Source: Halichondria panicea (taxonomy: Eukaryota; Porifera; Demospongiae; Suberitida; Halichondriidae). From it: a stretch of 64,000 nucleotides of DNA. The stretch is taken from assembly GCF_963675165.1 (NCBI RefSeq), contig NC_087378.1:2639525-2703524 (forward strand). Direction: 5' to 3'. The stretch's first letter is position 1, and the number at the start of each line of letters is the position of its first letter. The translations under genes and the position numbers were made by a program. Below the pieces are notes generated by a model, which made no database searches, had not been told where the DNA came from, and saw nothing but the letters and a program-made list of their open reading frames with translations. Positions 43,353-55,696 of this stretch are shown here, one piece after another.

Positions 43353-44544
43353 CCCTTCTACATTTTTAATTTGCCCCCCCCCCCCCCTGATCCAAAATCC
43401 TGGATTCAGCCCTGGGTACCCACATGTCAGTTACTCTGAAAAGCTAGTTGACTTTAATTAAGTTTGTAGGAACTGTCTGTGTTAGCCTCGATTCCAGGTC
43501 GCTCTCAATTGAGAAAGACGGCCTGGTATACACTGTCTGCGCATGCGTCAATTGTCCCAAGATTCTTGGGGATCGATAGTAAATTAGTCAGTGTATTGTA
43601 TATTTTACAATGATGTCATTGCACAAATCACAGCAGTTTTAATAAAATAGGAGGAGTCCAGTATCTGGAGCTGTCGTTTGGAGCCTTGATCAGCCCCTCA
43701 AAGTGAGTGTGTATTCGTAGTGTGCAGGGCTGCATTGAGGGGGGGGGGGCGAGGAGGTAATTCGCTCCCCCCCCTAGGATCTGACAGATTCGTTTGTACT
43801 GCTATAATTCTGATGACTTCGCCCCTCCTACATTTTTAATTGCCCCCCCCCCCCCCGATCCAAAATCCTGGATTCAGCCCTGGGTACCCACATGTCAGTT
43901 ACTCTGAAAAGCTAGTTGACTTTAATTAAGTTTGTAGGAACTGTCTGTGTTAGTCTCGATTCCAGGTCGCTCTCAATTGAGAAAGACGGCCTGGTATACA
44001 CTGTCTGCGCATGCGTCAATTGTCCCAAGATTCTTGGGGATCGATAGTAAATTAGTCAGTATATTGTATATTTTACAATGATGTCATTGCACAAATCACA
44101 GCAGTTTTAATAAAATAGGAGGAGTCCAGTATCTGGAGCTGTCGTTTGGAGCCTTGATCAGCCCCTCAAAGTGAGTGTGTATTCGTAGTGTGCAGGGCTG
44201 CATTGAGGGGGGGGGCGAGGGGGTAATTCGCTCCCCCCCCCTAGGATCTGACAGATTCGTTTGTACTGCTATAATTCTGATGACTTCGCCCCTCCTACAT
44301 TTTTAATTTGCCCCCCCCCTGATCCAAAATCCTGGATTCAGCCCTGGGTACCCACATGTCAGTTACTCTGAAAAGCTAGTTGACTTTAATTAAGTTTGTA
44401 GGAACTGTCTGTGTTAGCCTCGATTCCAGGTCGCTCTCAATTGAGAAAGACGGCCTGGTATACACTGTCTGCGCATGCGTCAATTGTCCCAAGATTCTTG
44501 GGGATCGATAGTAAATTAGTCAGTATATTGTATATTTTACAATG
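43351..44544. repeat. Tandem repeat, unit ~467-470 bp, 2.5 units
   Basis: Units start with GCCCCTTCTACATTTTTAAT or its CTCC variant at 43351, 43821 and 44288. Poly-C and poly-G tracts differ in length between units. Each contains a TAGCCTCGATTCCAGG-type terminal motif and CTGCGCATGCGTCAATTG. The third unit stops after TTTTACAATGA. Confidence 0.9.
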
Positions 44545-44619
44545 AAATAAATCAGACAGCGGGAGGGGGGGGGAGGAGATATCACTCCCTGTATGAAATC
44601 CTGATTTGGTGACAATTGT

Positions 44620-47387
44620 ACACAGCATACACACTTTGACGGCCACTGGGGACCCATCACCAGCCATTTTTCCGTACACGTAGACATTGGCTATCAAAGA
44701 TGGTTGATTCATTTTTATGCCCATAAAATAATGGTTGACCATTACCAGATATGTATGACCTTTTCTTCTGTCTCACTTAGTGTTTATTGTGTAGGAGATC
44801 TTTACCGTCAGTTTTGTTTCAGTGTGATTCTCAATGACAAGACTGGCTGCTTGACAAATGAACGACTAACATAGAGGGAGCTGGCCGATCATCTCAGTAA
44901 GATTGGAGAGAGCAAAGGAACTCATCTACGAGATTGGTGAGTATATGCAGTTAGATTTGTGTTGCTACACTGTAACTAGGGAAGATCACGACCAATCATC
45001 CTCTAGCAAATACATGTACCCTGTCAATAGCATTGCATTAATTTACCTCTTCTTTCCCCCTCTAGGTTCGTACGTGTACGTCATCCAAACTGTTTTCAAC
45101 ATATGTACCTCCCACGTCTATTTCTAATGTACGCTCACTACCCCCAACAGAGAGTGGTGGAGGGTTGTCCTGGGGAAGGGACTAGACACACCCTCTCATT
45201 AGTCGGCTCAGACTATCAACGCCTCAACCGGTGAGTACATTAATTAGCATTACATTGCATATAAATTTCGGCAAAATGCAACTGTATATTGCATTATTGT
45301 TACAATGCAGTACATGCAGAATTGTGCATTTTCACAAAATTAACAATTTCCGAGTATCGTTATTTTTTTTTGAGTGCCTGTAATAATGGTTTCCTAGATG
45401 GCCTTTGGGTCGCCACTCGTACTCGTACTGAACAGTTGAGATCAAAGTTACATGTACATCTAGCCTATCAATTGGACACTATTGGGTATACGTACATGTA
45501 TCCACTTTTTCAGTGGTGCTCCCTTTCTTGCACTGGGCGTAAGCACACAAACAGCTTATACACTACACTTATACAAGTATGTATTTCCTACTACATGTAG
45601 GTCAGTAGAGCTACCTTTTAGCTTATTCTGTCTGATCATGTGTATCATTATTATTGTGGGGGGGGGGTATTATTGCATATTATTGCGTATCATGTGCGTT
45701 TTCTTAAACTTTGACCTCGACTGCCAAGTACGAGTACGAAAAACCCTAGGCACAATTTTTAGGTTGGATGTCACTGTTGCATCTACGTATGTGTAGAGGC
45801 GTTTAATGAGCCCGCGTCCAGTTTATTCTCATATACGGGGTCCGTGTACTGGATCAGTGTGTCCTGAATACATTGAGATGCAACCCAGTGCTTAAAACAT
45901 AGAATAGCGCTGGGTTGCATCTCAACTTTGAACGTACAGTGTGAGTCGGCTCCGGGTATCTAAGATTTGAACTAGTATACATGCAGGTCGTCCTCAAGCT
46001 CGCTGACAGTGTCCATGAGTCCAAGCAGCTCCATTTCTATTCACAAGTTATGAAAAATAAGGTAAGTGAGCTAGACCACGCCCATTTTCTCTATACTAGC
46101 TGTAGAACGTAAGCGCCACCATAATTTAGGTGCCAGCTGGGCTGGGTTCTAAAAGCTATTCTATTTCTGAGGGGCGCATTAAGAAGTGGAATTAATTTGT
46201 TCTGGTGCTTGTAATTACATCAATTACGGTACTGCATTTATTGTATACCAGTCTTCGTCATGATGTTTGTGTAATAATATATGTAATGTACGTACTCTCC
46301 TGTCCTACACAGTCTGCGACAGGTCAAAGGCACTCTCCTCCTGTGAAGGTGAGTAAGTTATTATGGGTGTATTCACTTTATTTTTTACCCTAGATTGTAT
46401 ATAGCCATTATGTGTTGTTTACTTTTTTCATACAACCTCCTCGATGTGTTCAGTATCCAGGAAGAACTGTCATTTAGAGCGTCTGGACGACCAACGAGGG
46501 AGCTGGCCGATTATCTCAGTAAGATCGGATCGTAGCGAAGGAACTCATGACCAGCTACAAAATGGGTCAGCTGGTAATAATTATAGATTGTATAATCAGT
46601 CACGTCTCACCTAATGCTAGTGAATCTTTACCGTCTGTTTTGGCTCAGTTGCACTCTACCAAATACTCACTCTAGTAGACAATGTGTTTACTGGTTGTCT
46701 GATTTGTTGATAGGGCATAACTACGCAGTTACATGTTCTGTGTATTGTCTGCAGGTGATGAGGATGACTATAAAAACTGGCCCCATAGCATCGACCTGGC
46801 CTTCCGTTCTATAGCTAAGTGGGGAGCAAGCCCAGCATACATCCAGTTTGAAGGCCACTGGGGACCCTATCACCAGCCATTTCCGTAAGCTGTAGACATT
46901 AATTTGGCTATCAAAGATAGTTGCCTACTGACACTTCTTGTGACACACACTTGGTCTAACAGGTTGAGTGATTGGGAGCAGAGCAACGATATCGAAACAG
47001 AAATAGAAAGTGAATGACCTCGCGGTAAGTGTTTCACACGGATTGTGTGACTTTTGCGGATTGCTCAAACTACATTTCCAATTTACTCACATCCACTTCC
47101 CTGCCCCCTCAACAAACAAAGTAGCAGTTTCCTAGTCGTTGTCGTGGTACATGTACATGTACACACTGTGACCTAGCAATCTTAAAGCTTTTTTGACACC
47201 ATGCCAACATAATACAATTATATAGTACTCTGAATTTAGTTACATGTATCTGGTACTCCGAACAGGTTTGTGAGATGCTGTATTTTGCCAAGGACCAGAA
47301 CGACTAACACAGTTCACCAAGGTCATCCTGCTCAAGAGGGAGGCGGACATAAAGGCACGCTCTCACTTCACCATTGTGAAGGTAAGT
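44620..47387 (+). pseudogene. Scattered exon relics of unidentified gene(s)
   Basis: Exon-like pieces with AG/GT borders: TRELADHLSKI near 44880 and its better copy RPTRELADYLSKIGS near 46490 (stop follows); HTLSLVGSDYQRLNR to 45230; VVLKLADSVHESKQLHFYSQ to 46061; SIDLAFRSIAKWGASPAYIQ with FEGHWGPYHQPFP to 46888, whose tail is repeated at 44635; and YFAKDQN plus QFTKVILLKREADIKARSHF (two frames) to 47381. I do not recognise the protein. Most pieces carry a stop or frame change, and several occur twice, so the whole stretch is decayed duplicate DNA. Some could belong to the dynein relic downstream, but I see no match. Confidence 0.4.
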
Positions 47388-47405
47388 GTGTGATGGTACA
47401 TGTAA

Positions 47406-47573
47406 GTGGTGATTTTCGTGAGTATAAATTTCGTTTCCTTCACTGCTTGCACTGCATTGCATGCGTTACGGTAAGCCACGCCTACGTTTTCATGGGAAAT
47501 AATTTCGTGTAGGTCAGCTTGTCCTCGAAAATAACGAATCTTTTACCCCACGAAAATTACCAGCTATACGGTA
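47406..47573. repeat. MITE, 'TTTTCGTG' family
   Basis: GGTGATTTTCGTGAGTATAA at the left and CCACGAAAATTACCAGCTAT at the right are roughly inverse; ends ACGGTAA. Related to 5121-5316. Confidence 0.6.
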
Positions 47574-47838
47574 ATTATTATGACACATGGCGTCACTTTT
47601 GATCATATGGCTGTCCTACCTTAAATGTGGGGCATAATGGGTTCTTTCCACAAGCATAATGGACTGAATTTTAGGCAGTGCTCAAAAGCATAATGAGGGA
47701 AAGAATTTGCTGAGGCCAAGGAATGCTACCTACTAAGTATTTGGCGACATGTAGACATAATTATAAATAACAAAGCTTTTAGTATGTACTATGTTATTGT
47801 GGTGTCTGTACTTGACCACATCCACTTCCTCGGTACAG

Positions 47839-48333
47839 GTACGTAACCTCAAGTGGTTAGGGTTCAAAGTTCCCTTTGCCATCGTGAACCAGGCCAACCA
47901 GTTGTACCCTCATGCCGTCTCCCTCATGGAGAGCATTCGAACCTATGAGCTCACATGTCAGAAGGTACGCTACCTTCTGTTGCTAGGTTACTGTCATGTG
48001 TTGTGTTTGTATGTCTCTATACACTACATCAATTTTCCCTACTACCCCCTGCCTTGATTTAGCCCCCATTACCCCCCACATAGATTGACGCCCATCAGGG
48101 TATCTCCAAGCGTGTGATGTACAGGAGCAGATAGCTGGCATGGGACTCGTACAAACTCGAGAACTTTGTTCAAGAATGCATATTCAACTTCCAAGAGAGC
48201 CTTCACTGATCGTATTGATGATTTAGTGTGCTCACTAGAATACAAAAGTGGACTAGAGAAAGTACAGAAGCTAGTGGTGGATGATCTCAACCTCCGCTCT
48301 TACTTGGCCTGGGTGGGCCATCTAGACGGGAAG
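47839..48333 (+). pseudogene. DYNC1H1-like: Cytoplasmic dynein 1 heavy chain, N-terminal tail exons (broken)
   Basis: Exon 47839-47964 reads [40 protein letters not shown], which follows the dynein-1 heavy chain tail with a 3-residue gap. Exon 48084-48333 reads WDSYKLENFVQECIFNFQES then, in another frame, KVQKLVVDDLNLRSYLAWVG. The full protein is a ~4,600-residue minus-end microtubule motor; only part of the tail is here. Lesions: in-frame TAG at 48132-48134, a frameshift near 48200 and loss of part of the exon. Introns are kept, so this came from DNA duplication. A third collinear piece is at 54582. Confidence 0.85.
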
Positions 48334-49867
48334 GTACGTGTAGTTGAGTGACTAAGTTCTGTGATTAGTCATAATGAAGGCATGAAGGTACATTGTATTT
48401 ATCCCTATTTAAGGTAGAGCCTCACACATTTATCCCTATTTAGTAGCATTTTTGAGAGCATGTCAATTCCTAAACTAATAATATATTGATGCAATAGCTC
48501 TCAGAATTACCTTTTCAACTAGAGCACTAAAGTGCAAACCCTCGGCTGGTGGCATGATTACAAAGAAACCAGAAGAGTGATATAATGCAGTGCTGTCCAC
48601 TGCATGTAGTGATGTATGACTGAGCTGTCTAGCACAGCAACTCAGCAGCAATAAAACTAAACCTGGAGACATGCTGAAACACAGAGTTTAGTGGTACATG
48701 AGATATGCACTGTGGACTAGGTCCTAGTCTAGGATCACAGCAAAGAAGCCTGGAGTCTCAGAGAAGTGGCTCCTCTTGTGTGAGTAGGATCACAGAGTCA
48801 CAGAGCAACAAAAATTCTAGCTTTCTATTGTAGTGACCCTTTTCCATTGTTCCTGGTACAGGATCACTTCAGCTAGCTGTAAATACTAGGGTACCTCACA
48901 TAAAGGCCGCGTGTATCTAGCTACTACTGCCAATGTTCAAGTTCAAGCTTCTTAGCTTTTGCTCGCTCTTATACAACAACGAGGCTTTAACATCAAAATC
49001 TGCCACTATTAAAACTAATAACTTGTTGTGTGGAGGCTATCCATGCTGTATATGCAGTGCTATAGACTCAAATATTACAAACAGACAAACCAAAGTACTA
49101 CTATACCCGTGGCCGCCCACGCGCGCCTCGGGTAATGAAAGCACCGCAGGTGCTGATGCCTCGGTGGAGGTGCCAAAGCTACATAACATAAAGCTACTAA
49201 TACAGACATATTTCTTATTTTTGTGAGCACCACAAAAGGTTCAACAAGCCTTTGCCTATAAAAGCTAAGGCCTGAAATAAAATAATCACTTGTCATATGG
49301 ACTTGAAGACTCAAATTAATTTTGGAAGGTTCTCTCCTAGGTAGTAGCCTAGAACACAACTGTGTCTAGGCTAATCTGGAGGCCTAATTTGCAAGCAAAA
49401 AATTTCACACATCAACATGATAAGGTACATGTAGGACAGCTCACATGATCAAAAGTGATGGTCTCACGTGTTGTATTATGATGTCACAGAATCTTTTTGC
49501 TCTAAAAGTGGCTCTGCTGGACTTGTAGGACGTGATTATTAAGGTGTGAAAAACGAGTGTAATGTGACGTCACGAATGACCTTCCGAATTGGGGGGAAAC
49601 ACTCCCAGCTGACTCGTATATGCGTTCTTTACAAGAAGCTGTCTTTGAAATGCTTGCGCTACCTAGATAATAATTGTGACTCTACTACATGTGTCGGTGG
49701 TGGTGGGTTAATTTTTGTGTAGAAGCAACATCCGAAAATTACGACTAACTAACACTATGATCAAACCACTCCATACTATATAGACATGTACGAAAGACCT
49801 GGAGGTCGTGTCATGCGCCAATTATATATCGCCAATGTTTTCGACCTTTGACCTCCAGCTATGCGCC
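48334..49867. other. Non-coding stretch with repeats
   Basis: Contains TTCTTAGCTTTTG...ACAACGA-type repeat near 48950-49000 also seen near 17700 (inverse relationship not resolved), and a GTAGTGCACTAAAGTGCAAAC-like segment near 48525 resembling 13595. No exon supported. Confidence 0.35.
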
Positions 49868-50160
49868 AATGATGAGTCCCGGCACAATAAACATTAGGGA
49901 CGAAAAGGTCTTAGCTAGTATTCGACCTTCTGGGCTATACCAATGATGGATGATCGACATGATCAATCTCTGTTCTGTAAGTGTATGGCTTTTTGTCACA
50001 GCAATATTCCTTTTCTGCAGCTCAAGCACACCTGTCCAGTAAATGTTTCTCCATAGCAACGCCTTCTCATGGATCTGACCAATCAGGTTGCGTAACACCA
50101 GGTGGAGGTAGCAGGAGTGTGGCTGCCCAGTTGCCCAGATTGAGAGCGACAAATGTCGAG
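49868..50160. repeat. Duplicated segment (other copy 62369-62640)
   Basis: GATGAGTCCCGGCACAATAA, then GACGAAAAGGTCTT and CTTCTGGGCTATACCAATGA, then GGATCTGACCAATCAGGTTG and CACCAGGTGGAGGTAGCA occur in both. There is an exon-like border (GTAAGTGTATGG and CTGCAG) in each copy. Gene of origin unknown. Confidence 0.85.
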
Positions 50161-50317
50161 AAAGAAGACTTACCAATAAGAGAGAGTACGTCAATGTGTT
50201 ATACATATACGTACGGTACCCCCCTTACTGTAAGTACAAAACTAAACTATCAATGATTTACCTTAGGTTTTGTTTCTCACATACATTTTCACTTTGTTCA
50301 TTTGCCTATTCGTTCTG

Positions 50318-50412
50318 CAGGTGATGTACAGTTTGGATTCATTGAGAATGACGCTATTTTGATGTGAGGAACCGAACTGGCAGTATTCAAACAGTTACAG
50401 TCAAGAGATGTG
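50318..50412 (+). pseudogene. Exon relic, possible cadherin-like strand (other copy 60378-60460)
   Basis: After acceptor TTCTGCAG: DVQFGFIENDAI in one frame and FDVRNRTGSIQTVTVK in the next. The DVRNRTGSIQ pattern recalls a cadherin repeat (FxIDxxTGxI). The second copy has its own frame breaks. Weak identification. Confidence 0.3.
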
Positions 50413-50647
50413 AGTCGTCGTGGTGATGTGTATTCTGATCTATAAAATAGCAGCTGTTGTATATGCCCCCCCCCCCCGTGCTCCATTAGACTATAACTTT
50501 TACTTTCAGCATTATAACACACACACAAACGGACTACCGTATACTTTGCTTGCACATGCACACCGAGGCATAATTATTCTCGGCCACAGCTAATAAATAA
50601 TTATGTCTGCATGCAGTCACATGGTATTCCTCTGATCTGTTGCCTAG

Positions 50648-50784
50648 GACCATCAAGAGGCCTCTCTTCCAATCAAACGCTACCAAGGTCACACACAGGA
50701 GGTGTGCAGACTCAGATGCAGACTGCAGACAGTGTGCAGACTGCAGACGGTCAGCTCTTAGCCTCAGGTGGAGATGATAACAAG
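50648..50784 (+). pseudogene. WD40 exon like Cdc20/Fzr1 (Cdh1), frameshifted
   Basis: IKRYQGHTQEVCRLR in one frame and DGQLLASGGDDNK in another, ending at donor AAG-GTGAGA. This GHxQEVCxLxW...DGxxLASGGxDNK pattern is typical of the APC/C activators Cdc20 and Fzr1. The two halves are separated by a small expansion of GCAGACTGCAGAC units that breaks the frame. Confidence 0.6.
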
Positions 50785-51772
50785 GTGAGACCTATGATGT
50801 TTTCAGAGTATGAAGCTTGCATGTACATGTACGTGTACTTTAGATCGAGTCATCCAATGCAAATGTTCCTACACAAAGATGCATGCCTCTCAATCAGGCA
50901 AATAAGCAAATAAGCAAATAAAACCTCTCTATAGAAAACCCGTTTTCAGGTGCACCTGCACAGCATGTATATCTCCCACTCACTTTTGGTCGCATCGTTT
51001 ATAATAGGGTCACAGGCCAATGTTACGAGCTGTTGTATACGCTGTGCCCTCCTCCCTGTGCTCAATTAGACACTAACGTACTTTTTGTATTAAACAAGCT
51101 GTTGCATATGCTGTACCTCCCCCCCCCCCTGTGTTCTGTATGTTGTATACGCTGTGCCCGTGTTTCGTTAGACTATAACGTACTTTTTGTATGTTGTATA
51201 CGCTGTGCCCCCCCCGTGTTTAATTAGCGTTCCCGGTACCCCTCACAGATAATGTACGTTTAATGTGTACGTGTACTAAACCTGTTTGCACTGTACTTCT
51301 ATTGCACCTACATGTGCATGCATAATTATAGGGATTACATGTACATGTACATGTATGAGCTACATGTATAGGGTTGTGAGACTTTTGTTGCAGCAGTTAT
51401 AGACATGCAACTAGTATAGTCCAGTGAAGATACAGTACAAGTACAGTGTAAGTGGTTGTATTTATCATGCCCCTCCCTCCTTATCAGTGAGCTGGATCTG
51501 AATGTGCGTGCCCTAAGTCTGGTTATGTCAGGGCTGGTGCTCCAGTCCAAGATCAATGTTGTTCACGTCTTTAAAGAGAAGAAGCTTTTACTTAAAGTGA
51601 GCAACACACACCTCACACCACACCACACATACATGTATTCTATGTGAGGGGTCTTGTACATGTACGTATGTAGCAGGGTTGTCCAGTAGTGCCATCAGGC
51701 GTAGTAAGTGCATCATAAGGGTCCAACTAATATACTATGGGACCAGCATGATCAGCACATTATACCATGTAC

Positions 51773-51936
51773 ATGTAGGTACCCTAGCATGTACCAGTAT
51801 GCCCAGAGTAACTATAGTACCATAGTATCTAGGCATGACCCGTGGGTCACCCAAAGGTATACCCCAGCACGTGCCAGTATGCCCAAAGTAACTATAGTAC
51901 CATAGTATCTAGGGATGACCCGTGGGTCACCCAAAG
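51773..51936. repeat. 80-bp minisatellite, two inverted units
   Basis: TACCAGTATGCCCAGAGTAA and TAGGCATGACCCGTGGGTCA are the complement of the unit repeated at 52544-53668. The copy ends at 51936 in a unique stretch. Confidence 0.9.
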
Positions 51937-52543
51937 GCAGGGCTCGAAATTACACCCGAACAACAGACAAATCCGGTCATTATTTGCACGTGACCTGTCA
52001 TTGCACGTGTTAGTCAGACATTTTGTCAGAGCAGAGCTATGTAGCTAGCCAGAGATATATATATGTACGTAGCTAGCTAGCTAGGGGCTAGCTGTTCTAG
52101 CTCTATAGCACTAGTAAGAGCCCTTTACCAGAGTTCTAGTAGCTCAGAATAAGCTACAAAAAGACTCAAGAAATGTGGACAAATAAATCAGTACATTTAG
52201 CTGAGAACAAGCGGACTGTCTAAAGTTCTGAGTTTACTCTTACTCTCTTGCTAGGTCTCTCACTGTCTTTGGTCTTTCTTTCACTCTGGCTGGGTGGGTC
52301 TCTCTCTCCGGTTAGTCTCTCTCTTTCTCTGGTTGGTGGGTCATTCTCTCTCTTGGCTGGTAGGTCTCTCTACAAAGTTTCAAGATAGCTATCAGGCTTA
52401 AGAAACTTAACTAGGAGTTTATTGATGGCTCAAGAAATCTTCGAGCGTCCAACTTCAAAGATCATGCTACCAGCCTCGATCATGCACAAGAACCAATGAC
52501 TTTGTGTGTGTAGGCCCTGATTGTGAATTACTAACATTTTATA
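51937..52543. other. Spacer between opposed minisatellite arrays
   Basis: Includes a GCTAGCTAGCTAG tract near 52070 and a TCTCTC-rich tract at 52240-52375 (CTCTCTCTTTCTCTGGTTGG-like units). No exon seen. Confidence 0.5.
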
Positions 52544-53668
52544 TTTGGGTGACCCACGGGTAATCCCTAGATACTATGGTACTATAGTTACTCTGGGCAT
52601 ACTGGTACATGCTGGGGTATACCTTTGGGTGACCCACGGGTAATCCCTAGATACTATGGTACTATAGTTACTCTGGGCATACTGGTACGTGCCGGGGTAT
52701 ACCTTTGGGTGACCCACGGGTAATCCCTAGATACTATGGTACTATAGTTACTCTGGGCATACTGGTACGTGCCGGGGTATACCTTTGGGTGACCCACGGG
52801 TAATCCCTAGATACTATGGTACTGTAGTTACTCTGGGCATACTGGTACGTGCCGGGGTATACCTTTGGGTGACCCACGGGTCATGCCTAGATACTATGGT
52901 ACTATAGTTACTCTGGGCATACTGGTACGTGCCGGGGTATACCTTTGGGTGACCCATGGGTGATCCCTAGATACTATGGTACTATAGTTACTCTGGGCAT
53001 ACTGGTACGTGCTGGGGTATACCTTTGGATGACCCATGGGTGATCCCTAGATACTATGGTACTATAGTTACTCTGGGCATACTGGTACATGCTGGGGTAT
53101 ACTTTTGGGTGACCCACGGGGTCATGCCTAGATACTACGGTACTATAGTTACTCTGGGCGTACTGGTACGTGCTGGGGTATACCTTTAGGTGACCCACGG
53201 GTCATGCCTAGATACTACGGTACTATAGTTACTCTGGGCGTACTGGTACGTGCTGGGGTATACCTTTGGGTGACCCACGGGTCATGCCTAGATACTATGA
53301 TACTATAGTTACTCTGGGCATACTGGTACGTGCTGGGGTATACCTTTGGGTGACCCACGGGTCATGCCTAGATACTACGGTACTATAGTTACTCTGGGCG
53401 TACTGGTACGTGCTGGGGTATACCTTTGGGTGACCCACGGGTCATGCCTAGATACTATGGTACTATAGTTACTCTGGGCATACTGGTACGTGCTGGGGTA
53501 TACCTTTGGGTGACCCACGGGTCATGCCTAGATACTACGGTACTATAGTTACTCTGGGCGTACTGGCACGTGCTGAGGTATACCTTTGGGTGCCCCATGG
53601 GTCATGCCTAGATACTATGGTACTATAGTTACTCTGGGCGTACTGGTACGTGCTGGGGTATACCTTTG
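52544..53668. repeat. 80-bp minisatellite, about 14 units
   Basis: Unit: GGGTGACCCACGGGTAATCC, CTAGATACTATGGTACTATA, GTTACTCTGGGCATACTGGT, then about 20 bases ending GTATACCTTT. Units come in subtypes (TAATCCC versus TCATGCC; CATACTGG versus CGTACTGG) that alternate in the right half, indicating higher-order amplification. Confidence 0.95.
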
Positions 53669-54581
53669 TACATACTTATGAACACCTATATATCGTGATG
53701 GCATTGTTGGACATGGATGCTGATCACCACACCCTCTATATTGTTTGTTGTTGGTGCCTAGCAATGTACTCTAGCAATGTGCATTGACAGGCAACTCCAT
53801 GTAACGTGGTAGGTACAAAATGTATGCTGGTTTGGATACGTTTTTTTTTATTTCGATGATTTGATCGTGGACGCACCTGGTGGGTTGTGTTTGGGTTGGT
53901 GGCCTTCCCATAAAAAAGGAATTTGTGATGTTTTGGGCAGCTGGGTGTTGAGACATTTCTCTAGGTCATTTCTGCAGTCCTTTGTTTATCAAAGCCAGGT
54001 GAGCATCTTCAAGCTTTACTGAGCTTAGATTATGAATGTCAAGCTGGTGTGGCTTTGTGGCCTAAGGTGGCTAAAAAGAATTCTGTGTACTGGAGTTGTT
54101 GGTAGTGCAGAGGTGGGTGGTACAGTAGGTGGTTTTTCTGATATAGTGGCTGTAGTCTAGTTGTGGGCTAATTTGATTTTCTTCTCTGTAGGTGTTTTCC
54201 TTTTTGGCTTTCTTTTACATGTAAGCTTAGCCATTACTTTGATCCTTTGTACCTCTGATCCTACTGTTGCAGATTCTATATTTGATTTGAGCTAGCATTG
54301 CTTGAGAAATTGTTGGTGTAGTGTTGCTATCTGATGTTGTGGTAAGTCTACCATGCTATGTGTTTTTCCACTTCTGGTATGATGTTGTCTATTTGGTTTT
54401 GGGTCTCTACTAACTTTATGTTGTTGTGAGTAATTACTGGCCGAGTGGGAGAAGGGGAAACCTGTGCAGGTGTGTGTTGTGTGTGTTGTGTGCAGTGTAG
54501 GCGTTCTTTTTATAATTATGTGAGAGCACTCTTTTAGTGATATAATTTATTTGTTTGTTTTGTGTACCCCTTCTCCTCCAG
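53669..54581. other. Non-coding, T/G-rich stretch
   Basis: No supported exon. Ends in a pyrimidine tract that serves the acceptor of the next exon relic. Confidence 0.4.
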
Positions 54582-54645
54582 GGTGACCTTCGACCTGACA
54601 ATGCTGCCAGCACACTCACAATCTTTGAGGGCAAGTTCACACAAA
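54582..54645 (+). pseudogene. DYNC1H1-like: Third piece of the dynein-1 heavy chain tail
   Basis: Right after acceptor CTCCAG: GDLRPDNAASTLTIFEGKFT, matching the GNLRPEEALxxLTIYEGKF segment of the dynein heavy chain, which lies C-terminal of the pieces at 47839 and 48084. The homology then stops and the frame soon closes. The order agrees with one partial gene copy broken by about 6 kb of repeats. Confidence 0.7.
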
Positions 54646-55662
54646 ATTTATTCGACAACGAAGCTCTGCCAAATTTAAAACTTGGTACAAACACAGTGCT
54701 ATCCCATTGGGGTAAGTAGACTCAGAATAGCATGTATATAGCTGGCTGTAATCACACCCTGCAAGAAAGAGGATATACAGCTTGCCTAAGTTTCTTTGTT
54801 GACTCCCAACCTATAATGTGTGTAGAAATCTATAATGATTAGTGCAGCAAGGTGACCACTAATGAAGTAAAGCGTACTTGTCAAGGGATACATGTCCCAC
54901 CTCCTGTAATTTAATAATCCCCTCAGTTTACTCTACATGGTAGTATGTACAATTATAGTATTATCCTAGGACCCAGCATTAATTGCCACACCCATAAGTA
55001 TTAAACACTGTATACAAGTCTTTTCTACTTTAATGTAAAAGATTATTTCCCCTACTAACACTCTATCAAAAGCGTTAGGTATCTTTTGGGGAGACAACTC
55101 CAGATCCCCTTGCAGGCGCACACGTATTAGCTCACCCTCTAAGCTCTTTCTATTGCATATAAGGGTAGAATTAAAGCTTGATTCTAAATTGACTAAAAAA
55201 CAGCAAGCATGCAATGATAAAGGTAAATATAGTGGGGCTGCAGTCACCAATTTACATGGTAGAACCTCGCTCATGGCATCGAGCAAATTCCCGATTAGCA
55301 TGTTATAAATTTTGTAGATCTTGTACCACAGTGTGTGTGTGTCTGTTCCAGCTGTAACTGCTCAACGGTTGCAATGCGACAAAAACTAACAGCTTCTATA
55401 GGCTTCTAGCCACGTTCTCTTGAATTTTGATTCGTGGATTAGCAAATTTTTTCTTGAGTTATGGCTAGTTTGACTCACATTAAAGGCTGTTGCAGTGTCT
55501 TCAGAATCTTTCGTAGTATTATGAGTTAGCCTTGCACTAAAGCGCAGTCAGAAAAGAGCTGCTAAAGTGGTTTAGACACTAGTTGATAAGATCTACACGG
55601 GAAGTACATGGGAAGTACATGGGAAGTACATGGGAAAAGTGCCTCAGAGCAGGTATACTATT
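54646..55662. other. Non-coding stretch
   Basis: A minus-strand frame at 54966-55301 has no recognised domain. GGGAAGTACATG is repeated three times at 55598-55634. Confidence 0.35.
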
Positions 55663-55696
55663 AGCCTCCTTCACCGGCCTTCGAAGAGAAAAGAAG

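Noticed and set aside
41988..43369. Chain of ~70-codon open frames (MHLRTHNTHQ..., MYVFLGVYC...) on both strands
   Set aside because: They are readings of the 119-bp hairpin minisatellite, repeat with its period and have no splice or domain support.
48301..48540. Dynein coding continuing downstream of 48333
   Set aside because: A canonical donor is present at 48334 and the next bases show no dynein-like residues.
52544..53668. CRISPR-like regular array
   Set aside because: Whole 80-bp units are repeated without unique spacers, and the genome is eukaryotic. It is a minisatellite.
54966..55301. Minus-strand 111-codon open frame as a gene
   Set aside because: No splice borders, no recognised domain and no repeat support; too weak to annotate.
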